64,000 nt of DNA. It comes from Bolinopsis microptera (Eukaryota; Ctenophora; Tentaculata; Lobata; Bolinopsidae). The notes below the pieces were generated by a model. That model was given only the letters and a program-made list of their open reading frames with translations. It ran no database searches and was not told where the DNA came from. The position numbers and the translations under genes were made by a program. Location: assembly GCF_026151205.1 (NCBI RefSeq), contig NC_087076.1, forward strand, positions 13,811,675 through 13,875,674. Reading direction: 5' to 3'. Shown in pieces: positions 41,187-52,210 of this stretch (position 1 is the first letter of the stretch; each line of letters starts with the position of its first letter).

Positions 41187-42660
41187 GTCAGTACCGTGTT
41201 GTGTGTCACGTGATACCATGACGTGTCACGTGATACCACGACGTGTCACGTGGTTTATTCAAGTTAACTGAAGGGGCTGTCCTTCAAATAGTGCCACAAT
41301 ATCCAATCTGGAATTATGATCAGGCCGTAACTGCCCCACATCGGCTTTAGTATTCCATTTATGGTGGTGGTATATAATATTATACCATGATTCACGTCAT
41401 ATCAGAAGCGTTGCGATACATGAAGTTTCGTGCAAGTCAGCACTTCTTCACATCGTTTTAAATTTAAAGATGTAGTCCACAATGCGATTAAATTATACCA
41501 TAGATATCATATCACACACAAACTTTTAACTTTAAAAATGAACTCTAAAGTCTAGATATGCAATGTGCAACCCTGCTGTCAGTTTTCACGCGCTCGGAAA
41601 TATTCTAAAACTACAGGCAACCTTGTTTTGTTTGTGGGGCACCCACTCTACATCAATAACCTATAAATCCTCGGACCTCGATACCTAAGTAGTAAGTAAG
41701 GAGGCTAACTCCACCTTCAGGGCTAACGTCTAATGGGATTCCCAGCTCTAGAGCAGGGATTGAGCTTATAACTGAACTATGTTCTGGGCTAAGTTTATAT
41801 ATAATCTACCAGAGGACTAGGCCTTGATTGATTGTGGACGGCCACATTCCCCCTCAGACAGGCAACCTTATCGGTCCTTATTTGGTCTAATACAGGTTTT
41901 TAGGCTCGTCAAAAGAATACTACGCACTCATTTCATCAAAATAGGGGATGTAATAAATCTTATTAAACCCAGGAACACGTAATAATAATAAACTGTAATG
42001 ATTATACCAGAATTAATATCATCCAGCACTGTACTACCTGGATCAGAGCATTAGTTCTGTAGTTTAATTAGTTAATTAGTGAAGGTATGCAGGCAGTAAA
42101 TTAGTTAATTAGTGCAGGTATGCACGCAGTGGAGCTCGGTAATACCTGCACTGGGGATAATAATAAATGTAGCTTCCTCCTAATTGCTCCTCCTAATGTA
42201 GTAAATACAGTGTATATTTTATTATACAGTGCTGCCCTGGTGCTGTATACAGTCTGAGATGTGTTCTGTGAGAAGTTGGAAATGAAATTGGAAATGGTTT
42301 GGTTGACTAACTTAGCAAGTTGTAGGAACAAATTTTTGTACGGTTATTTTGAGATTCTTCTGTGCAGAAGAATAAAATTTCGTTAATGAAGAATATTTTT
42401 TATTTACATAAAATCCGAGTTAAGTTAAGTACTGTACTGCTAGTTTATATGTCTCAATGACTGGCAAAAAGATATCACCATTCACAATCATCATCATAGG
42501 CAGTCAAATATTGTTCTTGTATTAAACAAAATAAAATATCCATGAATAAAATAAGTATGGTATGACATAAATGTTGCGCTAAAAATCACAAAACAGTCCA
42601 TAGCCATAATAATCATAGAGTAGGCTGTGTGCAGTCTCCAAAGTATTACCAAGCGTCCAT
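41187..42660. other. region between Abi exon 6 and the receptor cluster
   Basis: Follows the Abi exon 6 donor. CACGTGATACCA(T/C)GACGTGT is tandemly repeated at about 41207-41250. No SH3-coding exon was found on the plus strand. From about 42400 the sequence matches the 3' flanks of the receptor genes (GACTGGCAAAAAGATATCAC, also near 43985, 50459, 52011 and 54613). Confidence 0.6.
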
Positions 42661-42760
42661 TACTCCTTCAGCTCGCTTAAAAAATCTCATACACATTATT
42701 CTCTTCCTCATTCTTCTCCTCTAACTCTGCTTCTCCGCACTTTGTATCACTCGGATTCGC

Positions 42761-43735
42761 TTAATCCCCCACTTCTTCTGTTTCCCTGTTTAAGTGCTCT
42801 GCTTGTTCACTCATTCTGATGAGATGAGATGAGGGTCCAGGTTCCTTCTTCTGTCTGATTTTGTAGAAAAGAGCCACTGCTATTAAAATACAACCAAATG
42901 TCTGAAATGCTATGAACGCAGCGACCACTATTTTCTGTGTTAGATCTTTGTGGCAGGTATTGTTAACCAGTATGTAGCCTGCTTTACAGCATTGTGTTGA
43001 GTCTGGAGGGGAGGTGCCGCCTGCTGGACAGGGGAGACACTTCTTATCAGAGATGTAGTTGTTAGCTTTACAGCCAGTACAGGAAATCTTTGTGTAGTAG
43101 TATCGGTAATAGTTATCGTAATCGTAATCTTTTGAGCTGTAAATACGACAGTTAGGAGAAGTATCATAAGTACACTCGGTAGGACTGCTACATTTCAGGT
43201 TATAAACTTTACTGTTGGACCAGCTGTAATCCTCAGCAAAACTGTAACCTACATCTAAGTTAGAAACTTGAACCACTTTCGTGTAGTTCATTCTCTGACA
43301 AATGTAGTTTCCCGAGTCTGTTGTGGGATATAGACTTGAACCACTGGACTTTTGTCTGCAAACTGGAGCCCAATATCCACCCTCTTCTTTTGCCATGAGT
43401 ACTCCCTCATCTGACTGAACATTCCTTTCGCTCCATATTTGGAATTCCAGAATGTCTTGAGCGGATCTTTTCTCCCTATTCAAGTTCATTGGATCATTCT
43501 CACGGTCGATTTCAGTGAAATTCTTGTATTGTCTAGTTTTACTGCTGCTGCCAACTACTGAAATATAATGACTCTATAACACGTGTTTATAACAAATAAT
43601 TAATTTATTCCGCGTCAATGTTTTAAAAAATTAGTGCGAAACCAAAACTTGGAATTATTTTACTGTGTTATAGTTACCTTGTCCGATGATGAACAGACTT
43701 ATGAACAGAAAAATGCGGTTGGTAGACAAAATCAT
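42761..43735 (-). CDS. cysteine-rich type I membrane receptor, short form (copy 1)
   Basis: Exons 43735-43678 (signal peptide, MILSTNRIFLFISLFIIGQ) and 43557-42761 give about 284 aa. After a basic REKR that could be a furin-type site comes a domain of ~110 residues with the W/C spacing of a divergent SRCR domain (YWAPVCRQ ... YICQR ... YNLKCSSPTEC ... YYTKISCTGC). One GCC2/GCC3 (ephrin-receptor-like) Cys module follows (CLPCPAGGTSPPDSTQCC), then a membrane segment (VVAAFIAFQTFGCILIAVALFY) and a short basic tail. Next to copy 4 it lacks all middle Cys modules and the last intron, and it ends early at GD-stop where longer copies have a 30-residue acidic tail. No ligand is known; a surface receptor is inferred. 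Confidence 0.75.
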
Positions 43736-44793
43736 GTTGAAATCCAAATCAGACTTTCACCACTGAAACCAGAGTTATGGAAAGTGGATATAGCTGATTG
43801 AAAAGAGAAATTGATCACATCATATTCGCGTGATTGAACTCAACTGTCAACTTAATGGCACGTATTCTGAATAGTTTAGTCCTAGTACTCCCTAGTTCTA
43901 TAATTACACTGGCATTACTTGGTAGTTAGTCTTGTTTCTTGTTTAAAACTATTTAGTTTTATTTACTTTAAGCAAATAATTCAATGACTGGCAAAAAGAT
44001 ATCACCATTCACAATCATTATCATAGGCAGTTAAATATTTTTCTTAAAAGTAAAATAAAATATCTTTAAATATGTATGCAGTATGACATAAATGTTGTGC
44101 TAAAAATCACAAAAACAGTCTCGATCCATAGCTATAATAATTATAAAGTAGGTTGTGTGCTGTTTCCAAAATATTACCAAGCGTCCATTACTCCTTTAGC
44201 TCGCCTAAACTCTCGTACACATTATTCTCTTCCTCATTCTCCTCCTCTAACTCTGCTTCTCCACACTTTGTATCACTCGGATTCGCCTCAACCCCCACTT
44301 CTTCTGTTTCCCTGTTTAAGTGCTCTGCTTGTTCACTCATTCTGATGGGATGAGATGAGGGTCCAGGTTCCTTCTTCTTCATACATCGTCTGAATCTGTA
44401 GAAAATAGCCGCTGCGATTAAAATACAACCAAGTGTCAGCAATGCTATGAACGCAGCAACCACTATTTTCTGTGTTAGATCTTTGTGACAGAATCCTTTG
44501 TCAACTTTAAACCCTGGTGGACACTTGTGACATTGGACCCCATCCCCGTATAGATCTTCTGGACACTTGTAACATGTGTGATTCTCCCAGTACTCTCCCA
44601 GAGTGCACCTGGAGAAAAAGAATTGGGTTACAACTTATTGCACTGACTCTAACGATTATAGACTTGTTTTTTAACTAGACCGTATCTCAAACTCTTGCTC
44701 TCTTGGGAATAGATTTATTACTGCTCCTAGATTTACATCTTGCAATTATTTAGTTACCTGTAACAGTTGCCTGAAGCTGGTTTTGCAGCAGTA

Positions 44794-46990
44794 GTACTGC
44801 AGTAGTACTACGGTTACAGAGTACAATGTGGCTCTTCAAAACCGATTTGCAAGTCTGGATAGTGAGGTCGACCTCGAGGATATGTGGCGTAATCTCAGTC
44901 AGACCGTCACTGATGTCTCACTGGAGGTACTAGGCAAAAGACCCCGGAAGGCAAAGGAGCAACACCTGTCACGGAAGACCAAGGATTTATTGATTCAGCG
45001 GGCACAGTTTAAGCGCAAAGACCCAAAATCAGACGCTAACAGGTCAGAGTATTCTAAACTTAATAAGTTAGTCAAGAAAAGCAGCAAGCTAGACGACAAT
45101 AACTGGGCAGTTAGAGTAGCTACTGATCTTGAGGAAGCAGCGAGCAAAGGTCAGCAGCGTGAGGTATGGGCAAAGATCAAGAAGATCTCTGGTAAGAACA
45201 AGAAGCCTCAAGCATCTTGTGTCCGGGACAAGGACGGTAGGAAGATCACGGATCCCCAACAGCAGAGGGATAGGTGGAAGGAGCACTTTACTGAACTTCT
45301 GAACCCTCCATTATCAAGTGTTGACCTTGCCGACCTTGATACAGTACCACCCCAACCCCACTTTAACTCTCTCTCTCTTGTTCGGATGGACCACCCACCA
45401 GAGACGAGATTAGTTATTCCCTGACAAAGCTTAAGAATAACAAAAGCCCAGGAGTGGACGGGATAACTAACGAGTAACTGAAGTATGGTGCGAGTGCTCT
45501 AGTTGATCAACTAGAGTGTCTATTCAAGAAAGTGTGGGAAGAAGAGACTGTTCCTGAAGATTGGTTAAAGGGTGTGATCATTGTCATTGGGAAGAAAGGA
45601 GACACTTCAGTCTGCGGGAACAACAGAGGGATCACCTTAAGGTCTACAGCATCCAAGCTTTTTCAGATGATTCTTCTTAAGCGGTTACATGCTGGTATGG
45701 AGTGTCTCCTCAGGGAGAATCAGTGCGGATTTAGACAGAACCGCTCATGTATTGATCAGATTTATTCTCTCCGAACTATTATTCATAACTGTCTTGAGTT
45801 TAACATTCCTCTTTACATTAATTTTGTGGATTTCAAGGCAGCGTTCGATTCTATCAGAAGGGACTTTATTTGGTGCAGTATGAGACACTATGGGCTGCCT
45901 GAAAAATATGTGACCAGAATATTTCAGTCATTTTTTGGGGGTACCATGAGTGCCGTGAGGGTTAATGGGGAGCTGACAGAATGGTTTGATGTTAACTCAG
46001 GCACAGGTCAGGGTGACATTCAAGCACCTCCTGCTTTTAATTTCTGCCTAAATTTTTCTGCATTTCTGGCTGTGACCAACAAGATCATCAGTCAAGGCGC
46101 AGTGCTGCAAAAAGAGATGAAGACGGTCGAGGAAAAGGTCATTCTGGACACCGATTATGCTGATGATATGGCTATTATGGACAACTCAGGGGAAGGCCTA
46201 CAGGAATCAACTGATCTATTAGTTCATTACAGCTCCTACGCTGGGCTCAGAATAAATGCAAAGAAGACCCAATGCATGGCTGTAAGCAAGTGCGCCTCCC
46301 AGCGACCTTTCATCAAGGATGATTGTATTGAGCTGTCGGTTGAGGGTGAACCCGTCGAGCAGGTTAGCAACTTTGTCTACCTGGGTGCAACTATCAGTGG
46401 GGATGGGACAATCAACAGAGACCTGGATGTCCGTATCCAGAAGGCTAATGGCGCCTTTCATCAGCTCTGGAACATTTGGAATAGCAGAACTATAAAGACT
46501 CCAACCAAGATCAGGATCTATAGGGCTGCTGTCCTCACCATCTTGTTGTATGGAGCTGAAGTCTGGAACACCACCAAAAAAGAGATGAAACGCTTCGAGG
46601 TTTTCCATCAAACCTCCTTGAGAAGGATCCTTAGGATTAAATGGTTCTTTCATGTGACCAACGACGAAGTTCTTAGGAGGGCTGGCATCAAGTCAGTTGA
46701 GACTTTCATGTATAGTTAGAATGCCAGACTCTAGACTACCGAGGTTTCTGTTGAACTGGAAGCCAAATTATGGAAAGAGGTCAAGGGGCAGACCCCGTAA
46801 GAACTGGAAGTCCTGCGTACTCGAAGATGCTGCTAAGTTTACAGGTGTTGAAAACATCGACAACGACACAACAGAAGCTTTGGCTATCAACCGAGTACAG
46901 TGGAGACATATGTTACGCCGCCAACGCGATGTGTGTGATGCAGGCCACTCCAACGACTAGGAGGAGACCTTACCATGTAACATGTATGTA
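44794..46990 (+). mobile_element. 5'-truncated, frameshifted RTE-like non-LTR retrotransposon
   Basis: Reverse transcriptase in three frames: 44828-45424, 45532-46719 and about 46697-46960. Motifs are NNRGITLRSTASKLF, VDFKAAFDS, GQGDIQAPPAF and the catalytic DYADDMA. A C-terminal segment follows with YGAEVW...SLRRIL and GKRSRGRPRKNW. The APE endonuclease is missing, so the copy is 5'-truncated. A stop and frame change near 45424-45531 and another near 46700 make it inactive. Comparing with copy 4 of the receptor places the junctions at 44793/44794 and 46990/46991. The 3' end has an ATGTATGTA tail, like the short repeats ending many RTE elements. Confidence 0.85.
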
Positions 46991-48349
46991 AAGTGAGAAC
47001 ATCTCGTACAATTCAGAGACCCAGCAGTAGAGTAAAAGTTCTCAGAACACGGCTCACATCTGGTATTGTTAAGCAGTATGTAGCCTGCTTTACAACTACA
47101 TGTGGTAGATCCCGGGGTTGATGTGGAATGTTGAGGACATGGTGTGCACTGTGTGTTGTTACCACTGTCTGTGTAATGGTCCTCTGGACACTGGATACAG
47201 TTCCTCTCCTCCACTCTCCAGTAGGAACCAGGCAGACAGGTACAGAACGATTGGAACTCGTTAGATGTGAGATTTCCTGGACATTTGAAGCACTCTGTAG
47301 CACCAGAGTAGCTGTAAAACCCAGCACTGCAGCCCTTGCAGACCCCATCCTCCCAGTAAAGTCCACCCTCGCACTTACACTGTTCTGACCCAGCTGTAGA
47401 ACTGGATCCTGGCGCACAGGTTGCACATTTTGGCGCTCCCTCTGTGCTGTAGGAGTTAGGTGGACAGATACTGCAGCGCGCTTCCAGTGTTGTCAGCGAT
47501 AGGAAATAGTAACCTGCTGAACAGTTACAGTGAGTAGAACCTACAGGTGAAGTGCTGTTTGTAGGACACTTGAAACAGTGCTGGTAGTTTGATGTTAGGT
47601 ACCAGTTAGCAGCACAGTTGCACTGTGTTGAGTCTGGAGGGGAGGCGGCGCCTGCTGGACAGGGGAGACACTTCTTATCAGAGATGTAGGTGTTAGCTTT
47701 ACAGCCGGTACAGGAAATCTTTGTGTAGTAGTATCGATAGTAGTATCGATTACCATCATATTCATAATGATAATTGGAGTATGCGTAGCTACGACAGCTA
47801 GAAGACGCATCGTAAGTGCACTCGGTAGGACTGCTACAGTTCAGGTTATAAACTTTATTGTCGTACCTGTAATCCTCCGCAAAGCTGTAACCTGAATTTA
47901 AGTTGGAAACTTGAACCATTTTCGTGTAGTTCATTCTCTGACAAATGTAGTTTCCCGAGTCTGTAGTAGGATATAGACTTGAACCACTGGACTTTTGTCT
48001 GCAAACTGGAACCCAAGATCCACCCTCTTCTTTTACCATGAATACTCCCTCATCTGACTGAACATTCCTTTCACTCCATATTTGGAATTCCAGCCTGTCT
48101 TGAGCGGATCTCTTCTCCCTATTCAAATTCATTGGAACATTCTCACGGTCGATCTTAGTTAAATTCTTGTATTGTCTGGTTTTACTGCTGCTGCCAACTA
48201 CTGAAATATAATGACTTTATAACACTATTAATTTATTCCGCGTCAATGTTTTTAAAAATGAGTGCGAAACCAAAACTTGGAATTATTTTACAGTATTACA
48301 GTTACCTTGTCCGATGATGAACAGACTTATGAACAGAAAAATACGGTTA

Positions 48350-49987
48350 CGGGTAAACCGCCCCTAAAATGTCACCCACCCCTAAAACGCCACTCTTGAT
48401 TGATTGGATCCCATCTTCTTAGAAAGTATCTTACCTAATCATTTGTAACTCCTAAACATAAAAAAATATCATTCAGACCCTGCCACATCCTGAAATTGAA
48501 TCTAAATGATGCCATAAGGGCATTTTTTTCACTTTCTACAAATTTTTTACTTTTGAAAAATAGCGCACAATTTTATAACTCTGGAATTCATTAATATTAA
48601 CTCGGTTTTGGTCTAGGATAGTGATATTTACATATTTTAGCAACTTTGTACATATAATGACTGGAGATATGGAAAGTTATACATTACTCAATATTACTAC
48701 CCTCCCCTAAAATGTCACCTGGCCGCCCCCTAAAATGTCATTTTATCAGATTCTGGCTTTGAGACTACAAGCACCATAAAATGGAGGTACCAGCCTATTA
48801 AACATCATATTTAGCATCTAATGGTAATATTGGAAAGCTTTGGCAGCTCAAGGAAATAGTTTTATTTTATTAATTGCAATAAACATCCCCTAAAATGTCT
48901 AATTATCCCCCCTAAAATGTCATTTTAACCTGATCAAATTACTCAGTCTTTTCATAAGATGCAATGCATACTCACATTTCGTTAATAGTTGATGTTAGTA
49001 ATTAACAAGTGCCAAAAAAAGAGCTATTATCGCACACCATGCGAACAAAATACAAATTTGACAGTTTAGGGGAGAAAAAAATGACATTTTAGGGGGCATA
49101 TCATAGGTTTACCATAAACTAGTAAGTACCAAAAACCGTAGTTTTTGACATTCAATTTTGCTAAAAGCAGTCAAATCTAGTCTATAGAGAAGGTCAGATC
49201 GATTACTGGGTTGGCTTAGTTAACTATAGGTCACTAAAATTGCCAAAATGCAGGATGATGTTAAAAATCCCAAAAAATGCAATTAAAACATGCAATTTGC
49301 ACAAGGTTAAAATCACATTGAATCCATTTCTTTTGTGCCAATTGTTAGTTTATAACTAGATAATCTAACTACAGGTGTAAATTTTGTTGACTGAGTTACT
49401 GTCTTGCCGTAAGTTCTAGGTATTCAAAAAAAAGTCCCCAAAATGTCGCAAAAAGTAAATTGACTAAATTCCACCATTTTTTTTCAACAGAGAGAGAAAT
49501 TCTGGTCGACACCTCTCAGAAATAGGTTATATTTGTCCCAGAAGTGGTTAAAATTAATAATTGAGCAACATTCTGAGTGCTACACAACCTGTTTTAGCTG
49601 ACGTTTTAGGGGTGGTGCACGTGACATTTTAGGGGGTGATTACGGTTTTGAGGTACTTCCTTTAGTGAGTGAATGTTTTCAAGTAGCTTAATGTTTTAAT
49701 AAGACAAAACAAATAGTACTAGTGACAAAAGATAAATCAGGCCTCCTGTACATTTTGTAATTATCACACATATAGAGTTGACATTTTAGGGGTGGTGTTT
49801 TAAAAGTGACTCCATTTCAATGTCAAAAAAATTGTACCTGATTTTATTTTCAAATTTCCAAATCTTCCTGGCAGGCTAGAAAAAGGTTTAAATATTATTC
49901 CTAGACACTTCAGAACCCTGTAAATTTAGCCCTAACTCGGCAATCTGGGCCCAAAAAACAGGTGACGTTTTAGGGGCGGTTTACCCG
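48350..49987. mobile_element. 1638-bp non-autonomous DNA transposon with TIRs and reiterated internal motifs
   Basis: The ends are inverted repeats beginning CGGGTAAACCGCCCCTAAAA, about 27 bp with one mismatch. A TA dinucleotide flanks each side (48348-48349, 49988-49989). Removing the element restores the uninterrupted signal-exon sequence of the paralogues (CGGTTACTAGAC), so the boundaries are well fixed. No ORF of note lies inside. Twelve copies of CCCCTAAAATGTCA or a close variant occur. Six run in direct orientation in the left half (48361, 48379, 48704, 48727, 48887, 48909). Six are inverted in the right half (49059, 49082, 49599, 49622, 49779, 49963). The TA duplication fits Tc1/mariner-like transposases, but the family is not recognised. 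Confidence 0.88.
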
Positions 49988-50750
49988 TACTAGACAAAAT
50001 CCTGTTGAAAGCCAAATCAGACTTTTACCACTGAAACCAGAGTTATGCTTTATGGATAGTGGATATAGCTGATTGAAAAGAGAAATTGATCACTTCATAT
50101 CCGAGTGATTGAAATCAACTGTCAACTAAATAGCACGTACTCTGAATAGTTTAGTCCTACTACTCTCTAGTTCTATAATTAGACTGGCATTACTTGGTAA
50201 TTAGTCTTGTTTTTTGTTCTAAACTATTTAGTTTTATTTGATTTAAGCAAATAATTCTGACAGTGGTATTGAAAACTGTTTGTGAAATGAACAGAGAAAA
50301 AAGACGTTACCATGGTTACAAAACTATTTAAAGGCTGTAACCATAGAAACACTTGTATATCGTCTACTTATAATAGTATCTTTACTGGGAAATAAAATCC
50401 GAGTTAGGTTTTAAATTGTTGTAAAACGTACTGTACTGCTAGTTTTTATGTCTCAATGACTGGCAAAAAGATATCGCCATTCACAATTATCATCATAAAC
50501 AGTTAAATATTTTTCTTAAAAGTAAAATAGAATATCCTTAAATATGTATGGTATGACATAAATGTTGTGCTAAAAATCACAAAAACATTCTCGATCCATA
50601 GCTATAATGATTATAGAGTAGGCTGTGTGCTGTCTCCAAAATATTACCAAGCGTCCATTACTCCTTCAGCTCGCCTAAACTCTCGTACACATTATTCTCA
50701 TTCTCCTCCTCTAACTCTGCTTCTCCGCACTTTGTATCACTCGGATTCGC

Positions 50751-51760
50751 TTAATCCCCCACTTCTTCTGTTTCCCTGTTTAAGTGCTCTGCTTGTTCAC
50801 TCATTCTGATGAGATGAGATGAGGGTCCAGGTTCCTTCTTCTGTCTGATTTTGTAGAAAAGAGCCACTGCTATTAAAATACAACCAAATGTCTGAAATGC
50901 TATGAACGCAGCGACCACTATTTTCTGTGTTAGATCTTTGTGACAAGTATTGTTAACCAGTATGTACCCTGCTTTACAGCATTGTGTTGAGTCTGGAGGG
51001 GAGGCGGCGCCTGCTGGACAGGGGAGACACCTCTTATCAGAGATGTAGTTATTAGCTTTACAGCCGGTACAGGAGATCTTTGTGTAGTAGTATCGATAAT
51101 AGTGGTAGTAGCGAAGACAGCTAGAAGAGGTATCGTAAGTACACTCGGTAGGACTGCTACATTTCAGGTTATAAACTTTACTGTTGGATCAGCTGTAATC
51201 CTCAGCAAAACTGTAACCTATATCTATGTTAGAAACTTGAACCACTTTCGTGTAGTTCGTTCTCTGACAAATGTAGTTTCCCGAGCCTGTTGTTGGATAT
51301 AGACTTGGACCACTGTAGTCTGTGGTAAGAGTTATAGATTCTGTTGTGGGATATAGACTTGTACCATTGGACTTTTGTCTGCAAACTGGAGCCCAATATC
51401 CACCCTCTTCTTTTGCCATGAGTACTCCCTCATCTGACTGAACATTCCTTTCGCTCCATATTTGGAATTCCAGAATGTCTTGAGCGGATCTTTTCTCCCT
51501 ATTCCAGTTCATTGGATCATTCTCACGGTCGATTTCAATGAAATTCTTGTATTGTCTAGTTTTACTGCTGCTGCCAACTACTGAAATATAATGACTCTAT
51601 AACACGTGTTTAAATAACAAATTATTAATTTATTCCGCGTCAATGTTTTTAAAAATTAGTGCGAAACCAAAACTTGGAATTATTTTACTGTGTTATAGTT
51701 ACCTTGTCCGATGATGAACAGACTTATGAACAGAAAAATGCGGTTGCTAGACAAAATCAT
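50751..51760 (-). pseudogene. cysteine-rich receptor, short form (copy 3), with in-frame stop
   Basis: Exons 51760-51703 (signal peptide) and 51580-50751, the same short architecture as copy 1. A Trp codon of copy 1 (TGG, in DYSWSNS) is TGA here at 51191-51189, cutting the SRCR-like domain. Downstream the frame stays open through the Cys module and membrane segment to the same early stop as copy 1. There is a small insertion near residue 70 in which SLYPTT is repeated. This is either a recent pseudogene or a truncated secreted product. Confidence 0.75.
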
Positions 51761-52210
51761 GTTGAAAGCCAAATCAGACTTTCACCACTGAAACCAGAGT
51801 TATGGAAAGTGGATTTAGCTGATTGAAAAGAGAAATTGATCACATCATATTCGCGTGATTGAAATCAACTGTCAACTAAATGACACGTACTCTGAATGGT
51901 TTAGTCCTAGTACTCCTTAGTTCTATAATTACACTGGCATTACTTGGTAGTTAGTCTTGTTTCTTGTTTAAAACTATTTAGTTTTATTTACTTTAAGCAA
52001 ATAATCCAATGACTGGCAAAAAGATATCACCATTCACAATCATCATCATAGGCAGTTACATATTTTTCTTAAAAGTAAAATAAAATATCCTTAAATATGT
52101 ATGGTATGACATAAATGTTGTGCTAAAAATCACAAAAACAGTCTCGATCCATAGCTATAATAATTATAAAGTAGGCTGTGTGCTGTTTCCAAAATATTAC
52201 CAAGCGTCCA

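Larger units (their letters stand above)
44188..50010 (-). pseudogene. cysteine-rich receptor, long form (copy 2), disrupted by two insertions
   Basis: Parts: signal exon, split as 49990-50008 and 48306-48349; exon 2, split as 48200-46991 and 44793-44758; exon 3, 44608-44188. The coding parts align with copy 4 nearly throughout. Three defects are visible. An RTE-like retroelement (44794-46990) interrupts exon 2 after LNCTRC. A DNA transposon (48350-49987) interrupts the signal-peptide exon. The start ATG reads AGG. The exons are otherwise still open, which suggests recent loss. Confidence 0.85.
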
